This document shows, in pieces, positions 1 through 6,803 of a stretch of DNA of 32,799 nucleotides (position 1 is the stretch's first letter; each line of letters begins with the position of its first letter). The notes beneath the pieces were generated by a model. The model saw only the letters and a program-made list of their open reading frames with translations. It did not search any database and was not told where the DNA came from. This DNA is from Streptacidiphilus anmyonensis (GTDB lineage: Bacteria; Actinomycetota; Actinomycetes; Streptomycetales; Streptomycetaceae). The stretch spans positions 1-32,799 of the forward strand of contig NZ_BBPQ01000061.1 in the NCBI RefSeq assembly GCF_000787855.1, read 5' to 3'. The translations under genes were made by a program, and so were the position numbers.

Positions 1-728
1 GCGCGGTCGTCCGCCGGGCCGAGGCCGGCGGCCGGCGGCTCCGCGGCCGCCTGGGCCGCGGCCTGCGCGGCGGCGTCCTCGGCCTGCTGGAGTCCGGCGC
101 GCTGGTCGGCCGTCAGGCTGCCCAGCAGCGCCTGGGCGTGGCCGAGTCGCCGCTGGACGTCGGCCTTGTCGGCGGCGATCGAGCGGCGCAGCCGCTCCAG
201 CTCGGCCAGCTGCTCGCCCACGGCGGCCCGGTCGCGCGCCACGCGCTGCTCGTCGCCGCGCAGCTCGGCCAGCCGGAAGGCGAGGTCGGAGTCGACCTGG
301 CCGAGGCCTTCGGCACGCTCGAGGTAGTCGGAGGGGTGGGCGCTGAGCAGCAGCTGCACCACCGGGTCCACCGTCCCTCCCTGCTGGTACTCGGACTGCG
401 CCATCGCGCCGAGCTGACCTGCCACGTCGTTGGCGCGCTGCTGCTCCTGCGCCAGCCGCTGCTCCAGCAGCGAGGCCCGGCGCAGGAGTTCGGCCTGCCG
501 TTCCTGCGCCCCGACGGCGCGTTGACCCGCCGTCTCGGCCTGGGAGTAGAGCGCGTCGACCTGGCGCTGGACCTCGTCGGGGGTGCTGCTGCCGGGGCCG
601 GAGGGGCCGGGCTGGGCCTCGGCGCCGCTCTGCGTCGTCAGCACCGCCGCGGTGGCGGCGGCCACGGTGACCGCGGCGCGGGAGAGCACGGAGGGGCCGA
701 GGCGTCTGCCTCGTCGATGGGAAGCCAC
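1..728 (-). CDS. NlpC/P60-type peptidoglycan hydrolase, N-terminal part (3' end outside window)
   Basis: This frame stays open to the window edge, giving about 242 residues without a stop. It starts at a GTG (726-728) that encodes MASHRRGRR, the same beginning as the two paralogues upstream. A basic N-terminus and hydrophobic stretch (about residues 15-35) form an export signal. A long Gln/Ala/Glu-rich coiled coil follows, containing GTVDPVVQLLLSAHPSDYL, a block shared with both paralogues. The catalytic NlpC/P60 domain would lie beyond position 1, so the hydrolase call rests on paralogy with the genes at 973-2019 and 2493-3530. In this family (RipA/RpfA-associated endopeptidases) the coiled coil restrains or targets a C-terminal D,L-endopeptidase outside the membrane. 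The gene lies downstream of the second paralogue beyond a strong hairpin, so it probably has its own promoter. No riboswitch motif is visible in its leader. Confidence 0.85.
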   Translation of the reverse strand, partial: MASHRRGRRLGPSVLSRAAVTVAAATAAVLTTQSGAEAQPGPSGPGSSTPDEVQRQVDALYSQAETAGQRAVGAQERQAELLRRASLLEQRLAQEQQRANDVAGQLGAMAQSEYQQGGTVDPVVQLLLSAHPSDYLERAEGLGQVDSDLAFRLAELRGDEQRVARDRAAVGEQLAELERLRRSIAADKADVQRRLGHAQALLGSLTADQRAGLQQAEDAAAQAAAQAAAEPPAAGLGPADDR

Positions 729-925
729 GAGCGGAGACGCTAGCGATTGGGACGAAAGCAGTCCAAGCTCCCCAGAGCTGAAAAATACCCACGCAATCCG
801 CACATATGAACCAACGCGCAGGTCGTCACCGAGACGGACGGCGTGCGTCCGGCCCGACACGCCCCCGCATCGGGCGCCGCAATGCACCCGTCGGGGTGAA
901 CGCCCCGGGCCGGCCGGACAGCACG

Positions 926-957
926 GAGCCCGCCGCCGGAGGACCGGCGGCGGGCTC
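926..957 (-). terminator. Intrinsic-type hairpin after the second NlpC/P60 gene
   Basis: A perfect 14-bp stem (GAGCCCGCCGCCGG with its complement) encloses a 4-nt AGGA loop. It sits 16 nt past the stop codon of the hydrolase that ends at 973. No U-run follows on the minus strand, which is common for actinobacterial terminators. Confidence 0.8.
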
Positions 958-972
958 GGCGGAGCGCGGGGC

Positions 973-2019
973 TCAGATGTGGCGCATCGCGTAGATCGAG
1001 CCGATGTAGCTCAGCGGCTCGTACTTGACGACGGTGCCGGTGTGCGGCGCGTGCAGCACCATGCCGTTGCCGGCCCACATGCCGACATGGCTGTCGCCGT
1101 TGAAGAAGATCAGGTCACCGACCTTCAGGTCGGCGACGGAGGACACCGGGGTGCCGTCGTCGATCTGGTCGTAGGTGGTGCGGCCGAGCGAGACGCCCGC
1201 CTGCGCGTAGGCCCACTGCATCAGGCCCGAGCAGTCGAACGAGGTCGGACCGGTCGCACCGTAGACGTACGGCAGGCCGAGGCGGGTCTGCGCGGCGGCG
1301 AAGGCCGCGGCCTCGACCGAGTCGCCGGCCTTGGCGCCGCCGAGGTTGACGCTGCCCGAGCCACTGCCGCCGCCGCTGCCGCTGCCGCCCGAGGTGCTGG
1401 GGGCGCTGGTGACGGCCGCCCGCTCGGCGGCGGTCATGGAGTCCAGCAGCGCCTGGGCCTGCTGGACCTTCTTCTGCGCCTCGGCCTTCTGCGCCGCCAG
1501 CTGCTTGGTGGTGCTCTCGATCTGCTGCAGGGTCTGCTCGGCCTGGGACTTCTGACCGGAGAGCTTCTGCTCGTCGCCCTGGAGCTGCCGGATCTCGGAG
1601 GCCTGGTTGTTCGTCAGCTGGCCGAGCGACGCCGCCTTGCTCAGGTAGTCGTCCGGGCTGGAGGAGAGCAGCAGCTGCACGGTCGGGTCGACCGCGCCGG
1701 TCGCGTACTGCTGGTTGGCGATCTCGCCGAGCTGGTCCAGGCGGGAGTTGACGGCGGCCTGGCTGCGGGCGATCTGGTCCTGCAGCGTGCCGACCGCGGC
1801 CTGCTGCTTCTGGAGCTGCTCCTGGGAGCCGTCGTACTTCTGGACCGCCTCGTCGGCCTGCGTGTTCAGCTGCTGCAGCTGAGCCTTGAGCTGGGCCGTG
1901 GTGGGCTTGGGAGCGGCCTGCGCGCTCTGCGCCGACACCGCCACAGCGGTGGCGGCCGCGGCCGTCAGGACCGACATACGGGCACGACTGGGAGACTTGG
2001 GACGACGATGGGACGCCAC
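973..2019 (-). CDS. Secreted NlpC/P60 D,L-endopeptidase (riboswitch-controlled)
   Basis: This 348-residue protein is predicted to cleave peptide stems in peptidoglycan outside the membrane. The GTG start gives MASHRRPK. A signal sequence with a hydrophobic core lies at about residues 15-36 (AQAA cleavage region), then a coiled coil (about 40-200), a Gly/Ser linker (208-225) and the NlpC/P60 domain (about 233-348). The catalytic residues fit the family: Cys263 in FDCSG, His311 in DSHVG and His323 in VLHAP. A GAAGGAG ribosome-binding site lies 8 nt before the GTG. The leader carries a ydaO-type c-di-AMP riboswitch ending about 20 nt before the start, a small hairpin over the ribosome-binding site and further upstream candidate operators. 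Known Streptomyces counterparts of this arrangement are cell-wall hydrolase genes used in germination and growth. The family is secure; the exact bond cut is inferred. Confidence 0.95.
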   Translation of the reverse strand: MASHRRPKSPSRARMSVLTAAAATAVAVSAQSAQAAPKPTTAQLKAQLQQLNTQADEAVQKYDGSQEQLQKQQAAVGTLQDQIARSQAAVNSRLDQLGEIANQQYATGAVDPTVQLLLSSSPDDYLSKAASLGQLTNNQASEIRQLQGDEQKLSGQKSQAEQTLQQIESTTKQLAAQKAEAQKKVQQAQALLDSMTAAERAAVTSAPSTSGGSGSGGGSGSGSVNLGGAKAGDSVEAAAFAAAQTRLGLPYVYGATGPTSFDCSGLMQWAYAQAGVSLGRTTYDQIDDGTPVSSVADLKVGDLIFFNGDSHVGMWAGNGMVLHAPHTGTVVKYEPLSYIGSIYAMRHI

Positions 2020-2035
2020 GAAGGCGAGCTCCTTC
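2020..2035 (-). promoter_or_regulatory. Small hairpin covering the ribosome-binding site of the NlpC/P60 gene
   Basis: On the minus strand GAAGG-N6-CCTTC can pair. The left arm is the Shine-Dalgarno core and the right arm abuts the GTG start at 2019. Because it lies between the riboswitch P1 stem and the start codon, it may serve as part of a translational expression platform. Five base pairs is short, so this is a suggestion. Confidence 0.4.
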
Positions 2036-2040
2036 TTCCT

Positions 2041-2200
2041 ACGGCCGCCTACCGGGTGAGCTGACGGGTTCGGGCCAGGAAGTCAGCCCTACGACGCCTC
2101 CGTCGTCCCGGAATCCCACCGGTCCGCCCCTGGCGTCGATACACCCCGGGAACTGTTGGTTCCCCGGCTCCGACTCGACGGCATCCCCCCGCGACCGCGT
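2041..2200 (-). promoter_or_regulatory. ydaO/yuaA-type cyclic di-AMP riboswitch
   Basis: The minus strand carries the hallmark conserved blocks of this aptamer (Rfam RF00379). The 5' block is GAGCCGGGGAACCAAC (complement of 2155-2170), followed by CGGGGTGTATC. The 3' block reads CCGAACCCG, then TCAGCTCACCCGGTAGGC (complement of 2047-2074). The outer P1 stem can form between GGTCGC (complement of 2191-2196) and GCGGCC (complement of 2043-2048). It lies in the leader of the NlpC/P60 gene, the usual target of this class in Streptomyces, where c-di-AMP binding lowers expression of cell-wall hydrolases. I recognised it from memory of the consensus; no covariance search was run. Confidence 0.9.
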
Positions 2201-2267
2201 CGTCGAACTCGACGGTGAACGCCGCTGCCACCCGGGATGGGTGAACGACCGCACGGCGATTCGAGGA

Positions 2268-2300
2268 GTGACCTTAGTAACCCAACCGTGATCCGTTCAA
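2268..2300 (-). promoter_or_regulatory. Candidate promoter with MtrA-like GTnAC repeats
   Basis: The minus strand reads GTTAC-N4-GTCAC (complement of 2268-2281), two GTnAC boxes spaced 9 nt start to start, resembling binding sites of the actinobacterial response regulator MtrA. They overlap a weak promoter-like pair, TTGAAC (complement of 2295-2300) and TACTAA (complement of 2274-2279), with a short 15-nt spacer. The position, about 70 nt upstream of the riboswitch, suits a promoter for the NlpC/P60 gene. MtrA is known to control cell-wall genes; its role here is inferred. Confidence 0.35.
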
Positions 2301-2430
2301 ATCCTTGTCAGGAAAAACTTCCGTCACTTCCGATGTGGCGTCAGCCGAGCGACGCTCTGTAGTCGCAATCTGACCGGATGCCGACGACATGAGGGAGAAT
2401 TCGGTCATTCCACCGCATGGCATGCCAATG

Positions 2431-2448
2431 CTGTGAGAGTCTTCACAG
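2431..2448. promoter_or_regulatory. CRP-type palindrome (TGTGA-N6-TCACA)
   Basis: CTGTGA-GAGTCT-TCACAG is a perfect 6-bp inverted repeat that matches the classical CRP/FNR-family operator. It lies 45 nt beyond the stop of the third hydrolase gene and about 410 nt before the start of the second, upstream of its riboswitch. As RNA the same sequence is a 6-bp hairpin, so it could instead help end transcription of the upstream gene. The base sequence is seen; Crp binding is inferred. Confidence 0.45.
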
Positions 2449-2492
2449 ATCGCTCCGGGCGTCGGCCCGCGCGTGTCGACCCGTCAAATCGG

Positions 2493-3530
2493 TCACATGC
2501 GGCGGATCGCGACGATTCCGTGGAACCAGCTGATCGGCTGTACCGAGACGTCGTAGCCGTACTCGGGCGCGTTCAGCAGCATCCCGTTGCCCGCGTACAG
2601 GCCCACATGCTCGCCGCCCTCCAGCACGATGATGTCGCCCACCTGGGCGTCGGCGATGCTCGGCACCGCGGTGCCGACGCTCTCGTCGGCCTGGGAGGAG
2701 TGCGGCAGGGAGATGCCGGCGTGGGCATAGGCCCACATGACCAGCCCCGAGCAGTCGAAGCCCTGCGGGGTGTCGCCGCCCCACAGGTAGGGCGCCCTGC
2801 CGATCTGGCCCATCGCCGCCTCCATGGCGGTGCGAGCGGCGCTCGATATCCCGGACAGGTCGATGGTGCCGCTCCACCCGCTGGTGGAGACAGACCCGTA
2901 GCCGCCGCCCCCGCCGTTCACGGCGACCTGCTGGGCCGGGGTGAGCGCGTCGAGCACGGACTGCGCCTGCTTGAGCTTCGCCAGGGCCGAGGTCTTCGCC
3001 TGGCTCATCTGCGCGAGCAGCTGCTGCTCCTGCGCGAGCTCCGCGGCGGCCTCGGCCTTCTCCCGCTGGAGCGTCGACTCCTGGGCGACCAGCGCCTGCA
3101 GCTCGGCGGTCTGGTTGCTGGTGAACTCGTCCTGCGAGGCGGCCTTCTGCAGGAAGGCGTCCGGGGAGCTGGAGAGCATCAGCTGGAGCGTCGGGTCGAC
3201 CGCGCCGTTCGCGTACTGCGAGTTGGCGATCTGCCCCAGATTGTCCAGTTCACCGTTGACCTGGGCCTGCTGGCGGGCGATCTCGTCCTGAAGGATCGCC
3301 ACCCGCTGCTGGACCGCCTGCTTCTGGGTGTTCGCCTGGTTCCACTGCTCGGTCTTGGCGGCGGCGTCCGAGCGGTCCGCGTCGACCTGCGACTTGGCGT
3401 CCTTCGTGGAGATCGTCGGGGCCGCCTGGGCCGCGGTCTGCGCCGACAGCGCCACCACGGTCGCCGCCGCAGCGGTCATCATGGAGACGCGGGCACGGCT
3501 GGCCTGGCGGGGCCGGCGGTGAGAAGCCAC
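2493..3530 (-). CDS. Secreted NlpC/P60 D,L-endopeptidase, paralogue with a Cys-His-Asn triad
   Basis: This 345-residue exported cell-wall hydrolase is a close paralogue of the gene at 973-2019. I chose the GTG at 3528-3530 (MASHRRPRQ) because it matches the paralogues and has an AAGGGA ribosome-binding site. The frame is open further upstream, but that part does not resemble the family. The signal sequence spans about residues 12-37, the coiled coil about 45-200, a Gly-rich linker about 205-220, and the NlpC/P60 domain about 228-345. Cys260 (FDCSG) and His308 (GEHVG) are in place. The third catalytic position, His323 in the paralogue, is Asn320 here (MLLNAPE); polar replacements there are tolerated in the family. 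The domain starts with a different linker from its paralogue, suggesting an old duplication. The leader shows no riboswitch. Confidence 0.93.
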   Translation of the reverse strand: MASHRRPRQASRARVSMMTAAAATVVALSAQTAAQAAPTISTKDAKSQVDADRSDAAAKTEQWNQANTQKQAVQQRVAILQDEIARQQAQVNGELDNLGQIANSQYANGAVDPTLQLMLSSSPDAFLQKAASQDEFTSNQTAELQALVAQESTLQREKAEAAAELAQEQQLLAQMSQAKTSALAKLKQAQSVLDALTPAQQVAVNGGGGGYGSVSTSGWSGTIDLSGISSAARTAMEAAMGQIGRAPYLWGGDTPQGFDCSGLVMWAYAHAGISLPHSSQADESVGTAVPSIADAQVGDIIVLEGGEHVGLYAGNGMLLNAPEYGYDVSVQPISWFHGIVAIRRM

Positions 3531-3744
3531 GAGGAATGCAGTCCCTTCGCACACACGGAACGCCCGCAGGTACGAAGAATGAACGCGAGTGCGGACGTTG
3601 TGCGTGAGGATAGTGAGGAGGCGGCCCCGTTGTCTCCCCCGGGGGGTGGATCCGGGCCTCTCTCTTAACAAATGTTCAAGATCAGCAGTTTGACCGGCAG
3701 CTCAGCGTGGTCGCCCGACCGCGCAGTGCGCCCCACCCGAGGGC

Positions 3745-5115
3745 TCAGGATCTGATGAGCCGTCGCAGCAGCATGGTGGATGGCACCGGCCGCGCCCCCG
3801 CGGCCCGCACCCCATCCGCGACCTCGCGGTCCGTGGAGACCACCACGATCGGACGCCCCTCGGGCTCGGCCCGCACCAGACGGCGGATCAGCTCGTCCGC
3901 CGTCTCCCCGGTGCGGCTGAACAGCACCCGCACGCCGCGCGGCGGCGGCGCCATCGGAATCGGCCCGTCCAGGTCCTGGCCGTCGAAGACACAGGTGATC
4001 TCGGCGCCCGTCTGCGCCGCCAGCAGACCGAGCCCGCGCTGCAACTGCTGGCGCTGCCGGTCCAGCGGCATGCCGGGCCAGCCGGTCTTGGTGACGTTGT
4101 AGCCGTCCACCAGCAGATGCACCTGCGGCAGTTCGAGCAACTGGTCCAGCAGGGCCGGGTCGTCGCCCTCCAGGGCGCGCCGCGCCACGTCGTGCGGGGA
4201 GGCCGCCACCGGGGACACCGCGTCCACCGAGTCCGCCGGACGGCCGCTCAGCGGCGCCAGGCCCAGCTCGCGCTGGAGCCCCTGCGCGCCCTGCACGACC
4301 GTGTCCAGCAGCAGCCGCAGCCGCATCTCCTCGGTGGACCGCCCCTCGCGGGCGGCCCGCCGGGACGCCTCCAAGGCGGCCTCCAGCTCGGCGACCCGGT
4401 GCTTGAGCCGGCGCACCTCGCTCTCCTGGGCCCCGCGCTCGGTCGCCCCGGTCGACCGCATCGCGTCCAGCTCGGCCGCGGCCTTGCGGGCCGCCGCCTC
4501 GGCGCGCTTGGTGTCGGCGGCGAGCGAGCGCAGCTGGCGGCGCAGGCTGTCGCCCTCCTTCTTCAGCGCCTCCAGTTCGGCCTTGGCGTGCTCGGCGTCC
4601 GCACGGTGCGCGGCGCGCAGCGTGACCAGCTCGTCCTGGAGCTTCTCGGCGAGCCTGGCCGACTCGGCGGCGACGACCTCGTGCTCGGCGCGCTCGACCT
4701 CCTCGCCCGCCTCCCCGACGATCCGGGTCCACCCCGGCGTGCGCAGCAGGTACGCGGCCGCGGCCACGTCCTGCGGGTCGGCGGCGGCCGGGACGCTCCC
4801 GCCCTCCAGCGCGGCCACCAGGTCCGGCTGGCCCTGCCGGACGCGGTCCGCTATCCGCGAGCGGAAACCCGGCTCGGTCTCCAGCGCGGCGGCGATGGCC
4901 GTCGCACCGCGCTTGACGCGGGCGTCGCGGGTGAACTTCACATAGGGGCGCAGCCGGGCCGGCAGCTCGGCCGGGGTGAACGCGCCGAGGGCGTCGGCGG
5001 CGATGCCGACCACGCGCCTGCGCACGCCCTCGGGCAGCGGACGGTCCAGCGCCTCGACGCCCTCGGCGCCCTCCGCGCCGTCACCGGGCGCCGGCGTCTG
5101 GTCTCGCTGCTCCAC
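3745..5115 (-). CDS. NYN-domain (YacP/PIN-like nuclease-fold) RNA-binding protein
   Basis: This 456-residue protein has three parts. Residues 25-130 are an uncharacterised helical region (RLRPYVKFT). Residues 135-260 are a strong coiled coil rich in Glu, Ala and Arg. Residues 330-456 are a NYN domain. The NYN acidic residues are visible: Asp337 in LLVDGYN, Asp378 in CVFDGQ, Asp407 in ETADELI and Asp429 in VSTDRE. NYN proteins have a PIN-like fold and act on RNA, for example YacP/Rae1 in Firmicutes; the substrate here is unknown. There is no signal peptide, so it is cytoplasmic. The GTG start at 5113-5115 is preceded by GGAGCGGAAG. An elaborate inverted repeat lies in the leader. The gene follows the small zinc-ribbon gene on the same strand after a gap of about 120 bp. 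Confidence 0.88.
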   Translation of the reverse strand: MEQRDQTPAPGDGAEGAEGVEALDRPLPEGVRRRVVGIAADALGAFTPAELPARLRPYVKFTRDARVKRGATAIAAALETEPGFRSRIADRVRQGQPDLVAALEGGSVPAAADPQDVAAAAYLLRTPGWTRIVGEAGEEVERAEHEVVAAESARLAEKLQDELVTLRAAHRADAEHAKAELEALKKEGDSLRRQLRSLAADTKRAEAAARKAAAELDAMRSTGATERGAQESEVRRLKHRVAELEAALEASRRAAREGRSTEEMRLRLLLDTVVQGAQGLQRELGLAPLSGRPADSVDAVSPVAASPHDVARRALEGDDPALLDQLLELPQVHLLVDGYNVTKTGWPGMPLDRQRQQLQRGLGLLAAQTGAEITCVFDGQDLDGPIPMAPPPRGVRVLFSRTGETADELIRRLVRAEPEGRPIVVVSTDREVADGVRAAGARPVPSTMLLRRLIRS

Positions 5116-5139
5116 GTCTTCCGCTCCGATCCGCCACTA

Positions 5140-5185
5140 CTGTCCGGGCCCGGCTCTCGGTCCGCTCCCCGGACAGTCATTGTCC
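5140..5185 (-). promoter_or_regulatory. Inverted repeats in the leader of the NYN-protein gene
   Basis: CTGTCCGGG (5140-5148) and CCCGGACAG (5168-5176) form a perfect 9-bp inverted repeat with a 19-nt spacer. The second arm also starts a GGACA-N5-TGTCC repeat (5171-5185). The three TGTCC half-sites sit 25-70 nt before the GTG start. They could fold as alternative hairpins in the mRNA or bind a regulator. No known motif fits. Confidence 0.4.
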
Positions 5186-5235
5186 CCGCTTGTACCCCCC
5201 GCCGATCAATTCGCCACATCTCCCAAGGAACGGCC

Positions 5236-5502
5236 TCAGCCGCGCTTGGCCTGTTCCGCGGCCTCGGCCTCCGCCCCCGGGCGGTCCACCAGCTCGATCT
5301 GGTCCACGGCGTCGCACCAGCGGCAGCGCACCGACTCCACCGTCTCGCTGAGCACCTCGCGCTCCTCGACCGTCGGGTCACCGGCCAGGTCCAGGTGGAC
5401 GAACTCGACGACCCGGGAGGAACGCGTCACGTCGAAGCGGGTCAGGTTGCCGCAGAGCGTGCAGCGCCACCTGGTCCCCTCGGAGGGCAGGGGAACGGCC
5501 AT
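5236..5502 (-). CDS. Small zinc-ribbon-type hypothetical protein
   Basis: This 88-residue protein has two CxxC knuckles, CTLCG (residues 14-18) and CRWC (60-63), which could bind one zinc ion. They are separated by a stretch with FVHLDL and an acidic helix. The C-terminus is charged and Ala-rich. No signal or membrane segment is seen. The ATG at 5500-5502 is preceded by GAGAGGA, a good ribosome-binding site. I know it only as a small protein of unknown function of a kind common in Streptomyces genomes. It lies upstream of the NYN gene on the same strand and is divergent from the rhomboid gene, so the two minus-strand genes may be cotranscribed. Function unknown. Confidence 0.82.
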   Translation of the reverse strand: MAVPLPSEGTRWRCTLCGNLTRFDVTRSSRVVEFVHLDLAGDPTVEEREVLSETVESVRCRWCDAVDQIELVDRPGAEAEAAEQAKRG

Positions 5503-5628
5503 GGCGAGGTCCTCTCGTCGTCGTCTCTACCCGGGAAACCCTAGGGCCTCCCGGCCCGGCTCGGCACGGTCCCCCACACGCTCCAGCGCGCTGGTGTCAG
5601 ATTGGTCCCGGATAGGAATGCTTTGCCC

Positions 5629-6465
5629 ATGGTGACCCTTGCGGCCCCGGAGCCCTCGACCCGCGTCCCCCGGCCTGTTCCGTACCTGCCGCTGGTGACC
5701 TGCTCGCTCATCGCGCTGTGTGTGGCCGTCTTCCTCGTCGGCCCGATCTCCGGCCTCGACCCCTTCTACGGCTCCGGCGCGGCCCGGGCGTGCGCGCAGA
5801 CCCTGTACTACCGCCAGTGGGGCGTGATCCCGGCCGAACTGCTCGCCAACGCCCCGCTGCCCGCGAAGGCGGCGCAACTGCACCACTGCGCGGCCGCCGG
5901 CGGGCTGCCCAAGATCCCGGCGCTGTCGGTGCTGACCGCCATGTTCGTCCACGGCGGCTGGCTGCACCTGGCGGGCAACATGCTCTTCCTCTTCGTCTTC
6001 GGCGCGATGGTGGAACGCCGGATCGGCCCGCTGGCCTTCCTCCTCTTCTACGTGGCCCTCGGCTACCTGGCCACCTACGGCTACGCCCTCTTCGAGTCCG
6101 GCAGCCCCGGCGCAACGCAGACCCTCGTCGGCGCGTCCGGCGCGATCGCCGGGGTGCTCGGCGCGTACCTGTGCCTGTATCCCCGGGCCCGCGTCACCAG
6201 CCTCATCCCACTGCTGCTCTTCCTGCCGCTGCGCTTCCCGGCCTGGCTGGTGCTCGGCTTCTGGTTCGCCGTCCAGTGGCTCTCCATCCCCGCCACCGAC
6301 CCGACCGTGCCCGGCGTCGCCTACGCCGCCCACCTCATCGGCTTCACCGGCGGCTTCCTCTTCGCCTGGCTGCTGTGGCGCCGGCCGGGGCGGTCCCGAG
6401 GGGCGACGGGCGCCACTGTTAGGCTCCCCGGCGTCAAGCCACGGGGAGCAACGACAGATGACTGA
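5629..6465 (+). CDS. Rhomboid-family intramembrane serine protease
   Basis: This 278-residue membrane protein has about six or seven hydrophobic segments. It shows the rhomboid signature: HLAGN (His113, Asn117) in the helix that forms the oxyanion site, the catalytic serine in GASGAIAG (Ser170), and the partner histidine in AAHLIGF (His235). Rhomboids cut transmembrane helices of other proteins within the membrane. A loop with three cysteines (residues 25-87) joins the first two helices. I chose the ATG at 5629, preceded by AGGAA with a 10-nt gap, over an in-frame TTG at 5602. The gene overlaps the next one by 8 bp, so the rhomboid and the EspC-like protein are probably translationally coupled. 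The C-terminal tail past residue 252 is cytoplasmic and low in complexity. Confidence 0.93.
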   Translation: MVTLAAPEPSTRVPRPVPYLPLVTCSLIALCVAVFLVGPISGLDPFYGSGAARACAQTLYYRQWGVIPAELLANAPLPAKAAQLHHCAAAGGLPKIPALSVLTAMFVHGGWLHLAGNMLFLFVFGAMVERRIGPLAFLLFYVALGYLATYGYALFESGSPGATQTLVGASGAIAGVLGAYLCLYPRARVTSLIPLLLFLPLRFPAWLVLGFWFAVQWLSIPATDPTVPGVAYAAHLIGFTGGFLFAWLLWRRPGRSRGATGATVRLPGVKPRGATTDD

Positions 6466-6784
6466 CCAACAGTTCGAGACGGACCCCAGTGCCGTCATGG
6501 CCCTCGCCGGTGACTTCCACCAGGAGGCGACCTCCCTGCCGGGGGACGCGGTCTCCTTCGGCCGGAGCGCCGGACAGATCGGGGCGGCCTTCGGCGTCCT
6601 CGGCGCCTGCGACGGCGCCTCGCAGCAGTACGCGAACCTGCTGAACAGCACCCTCAACGCACTCGGCAAGATCGCGGAGATGCTGGAGGGCGACGCCGAA
6701 CAGCTGGGCCAGACCGCGCAGACCTACGTGGAGAACGAGCAGCAGGTCCAGCAGCACTTCACGCGGGTGCACCAGAGTTTCTGA
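6458..6784 (+). CDS. EspC-like type VII secretion substrate candidate
   Basis: This 108-residue, mostly helical protein has the size and hairpin layout of the ESX/WXG100 superfamily. It has no Trp-x-Gly turn; the turn region reads VLGACDGA (47-54). Near the C-terminus it has Tyr90-x-x-x-Glu94 (YVENE), which fits the YxxxD/E secretion signal of type VII substrates. That combination is closest to the EspC family. It overlaps the rhomboid gene by 8 bp and is 19 bp from the WxG gene, suggesting that the two small-helix proteins pair, one giving the WxG turn and the other the YxxxE signal. No core secretion gene (EccB, EccC, EccD, MycP) is in the window. A GGGAG ribosome-binding site lies inside the rhomboid gene. 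Confidence 0.75.
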   Translation: MTDQQFETDPSAVMALAGDFHQEATSLPGDAVSFGRSAGQIGAAFGVLGACDGASQQYANLLNSTLNALGKIAEMLEGDAEQLGQTAQTYVENEQQVQQHFTRVHQSF

Positions 6785-6803
6785 GGTCCGGGGGAATCGA
6801 CAG

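Noticed and set aside
729-972. Possible second c-di-AMP riboswitch before the first NlpC/P60 gene
   Set aside because: None of the conserved ydaO blocks is present on the minus strand.
583-2064. Long plus-strand frame over the first two NlpC/P60 genes
   Set aside because: Antisense to a complete hydrolase with intact catalytic residues; no family resemblance.
3531-3744. Possible riboswitch before the third NlpC/P60 gene
   Set aside because: The leader lacks the conserved blocks; only a short C/G palindrome near 3637-3647 is seen.
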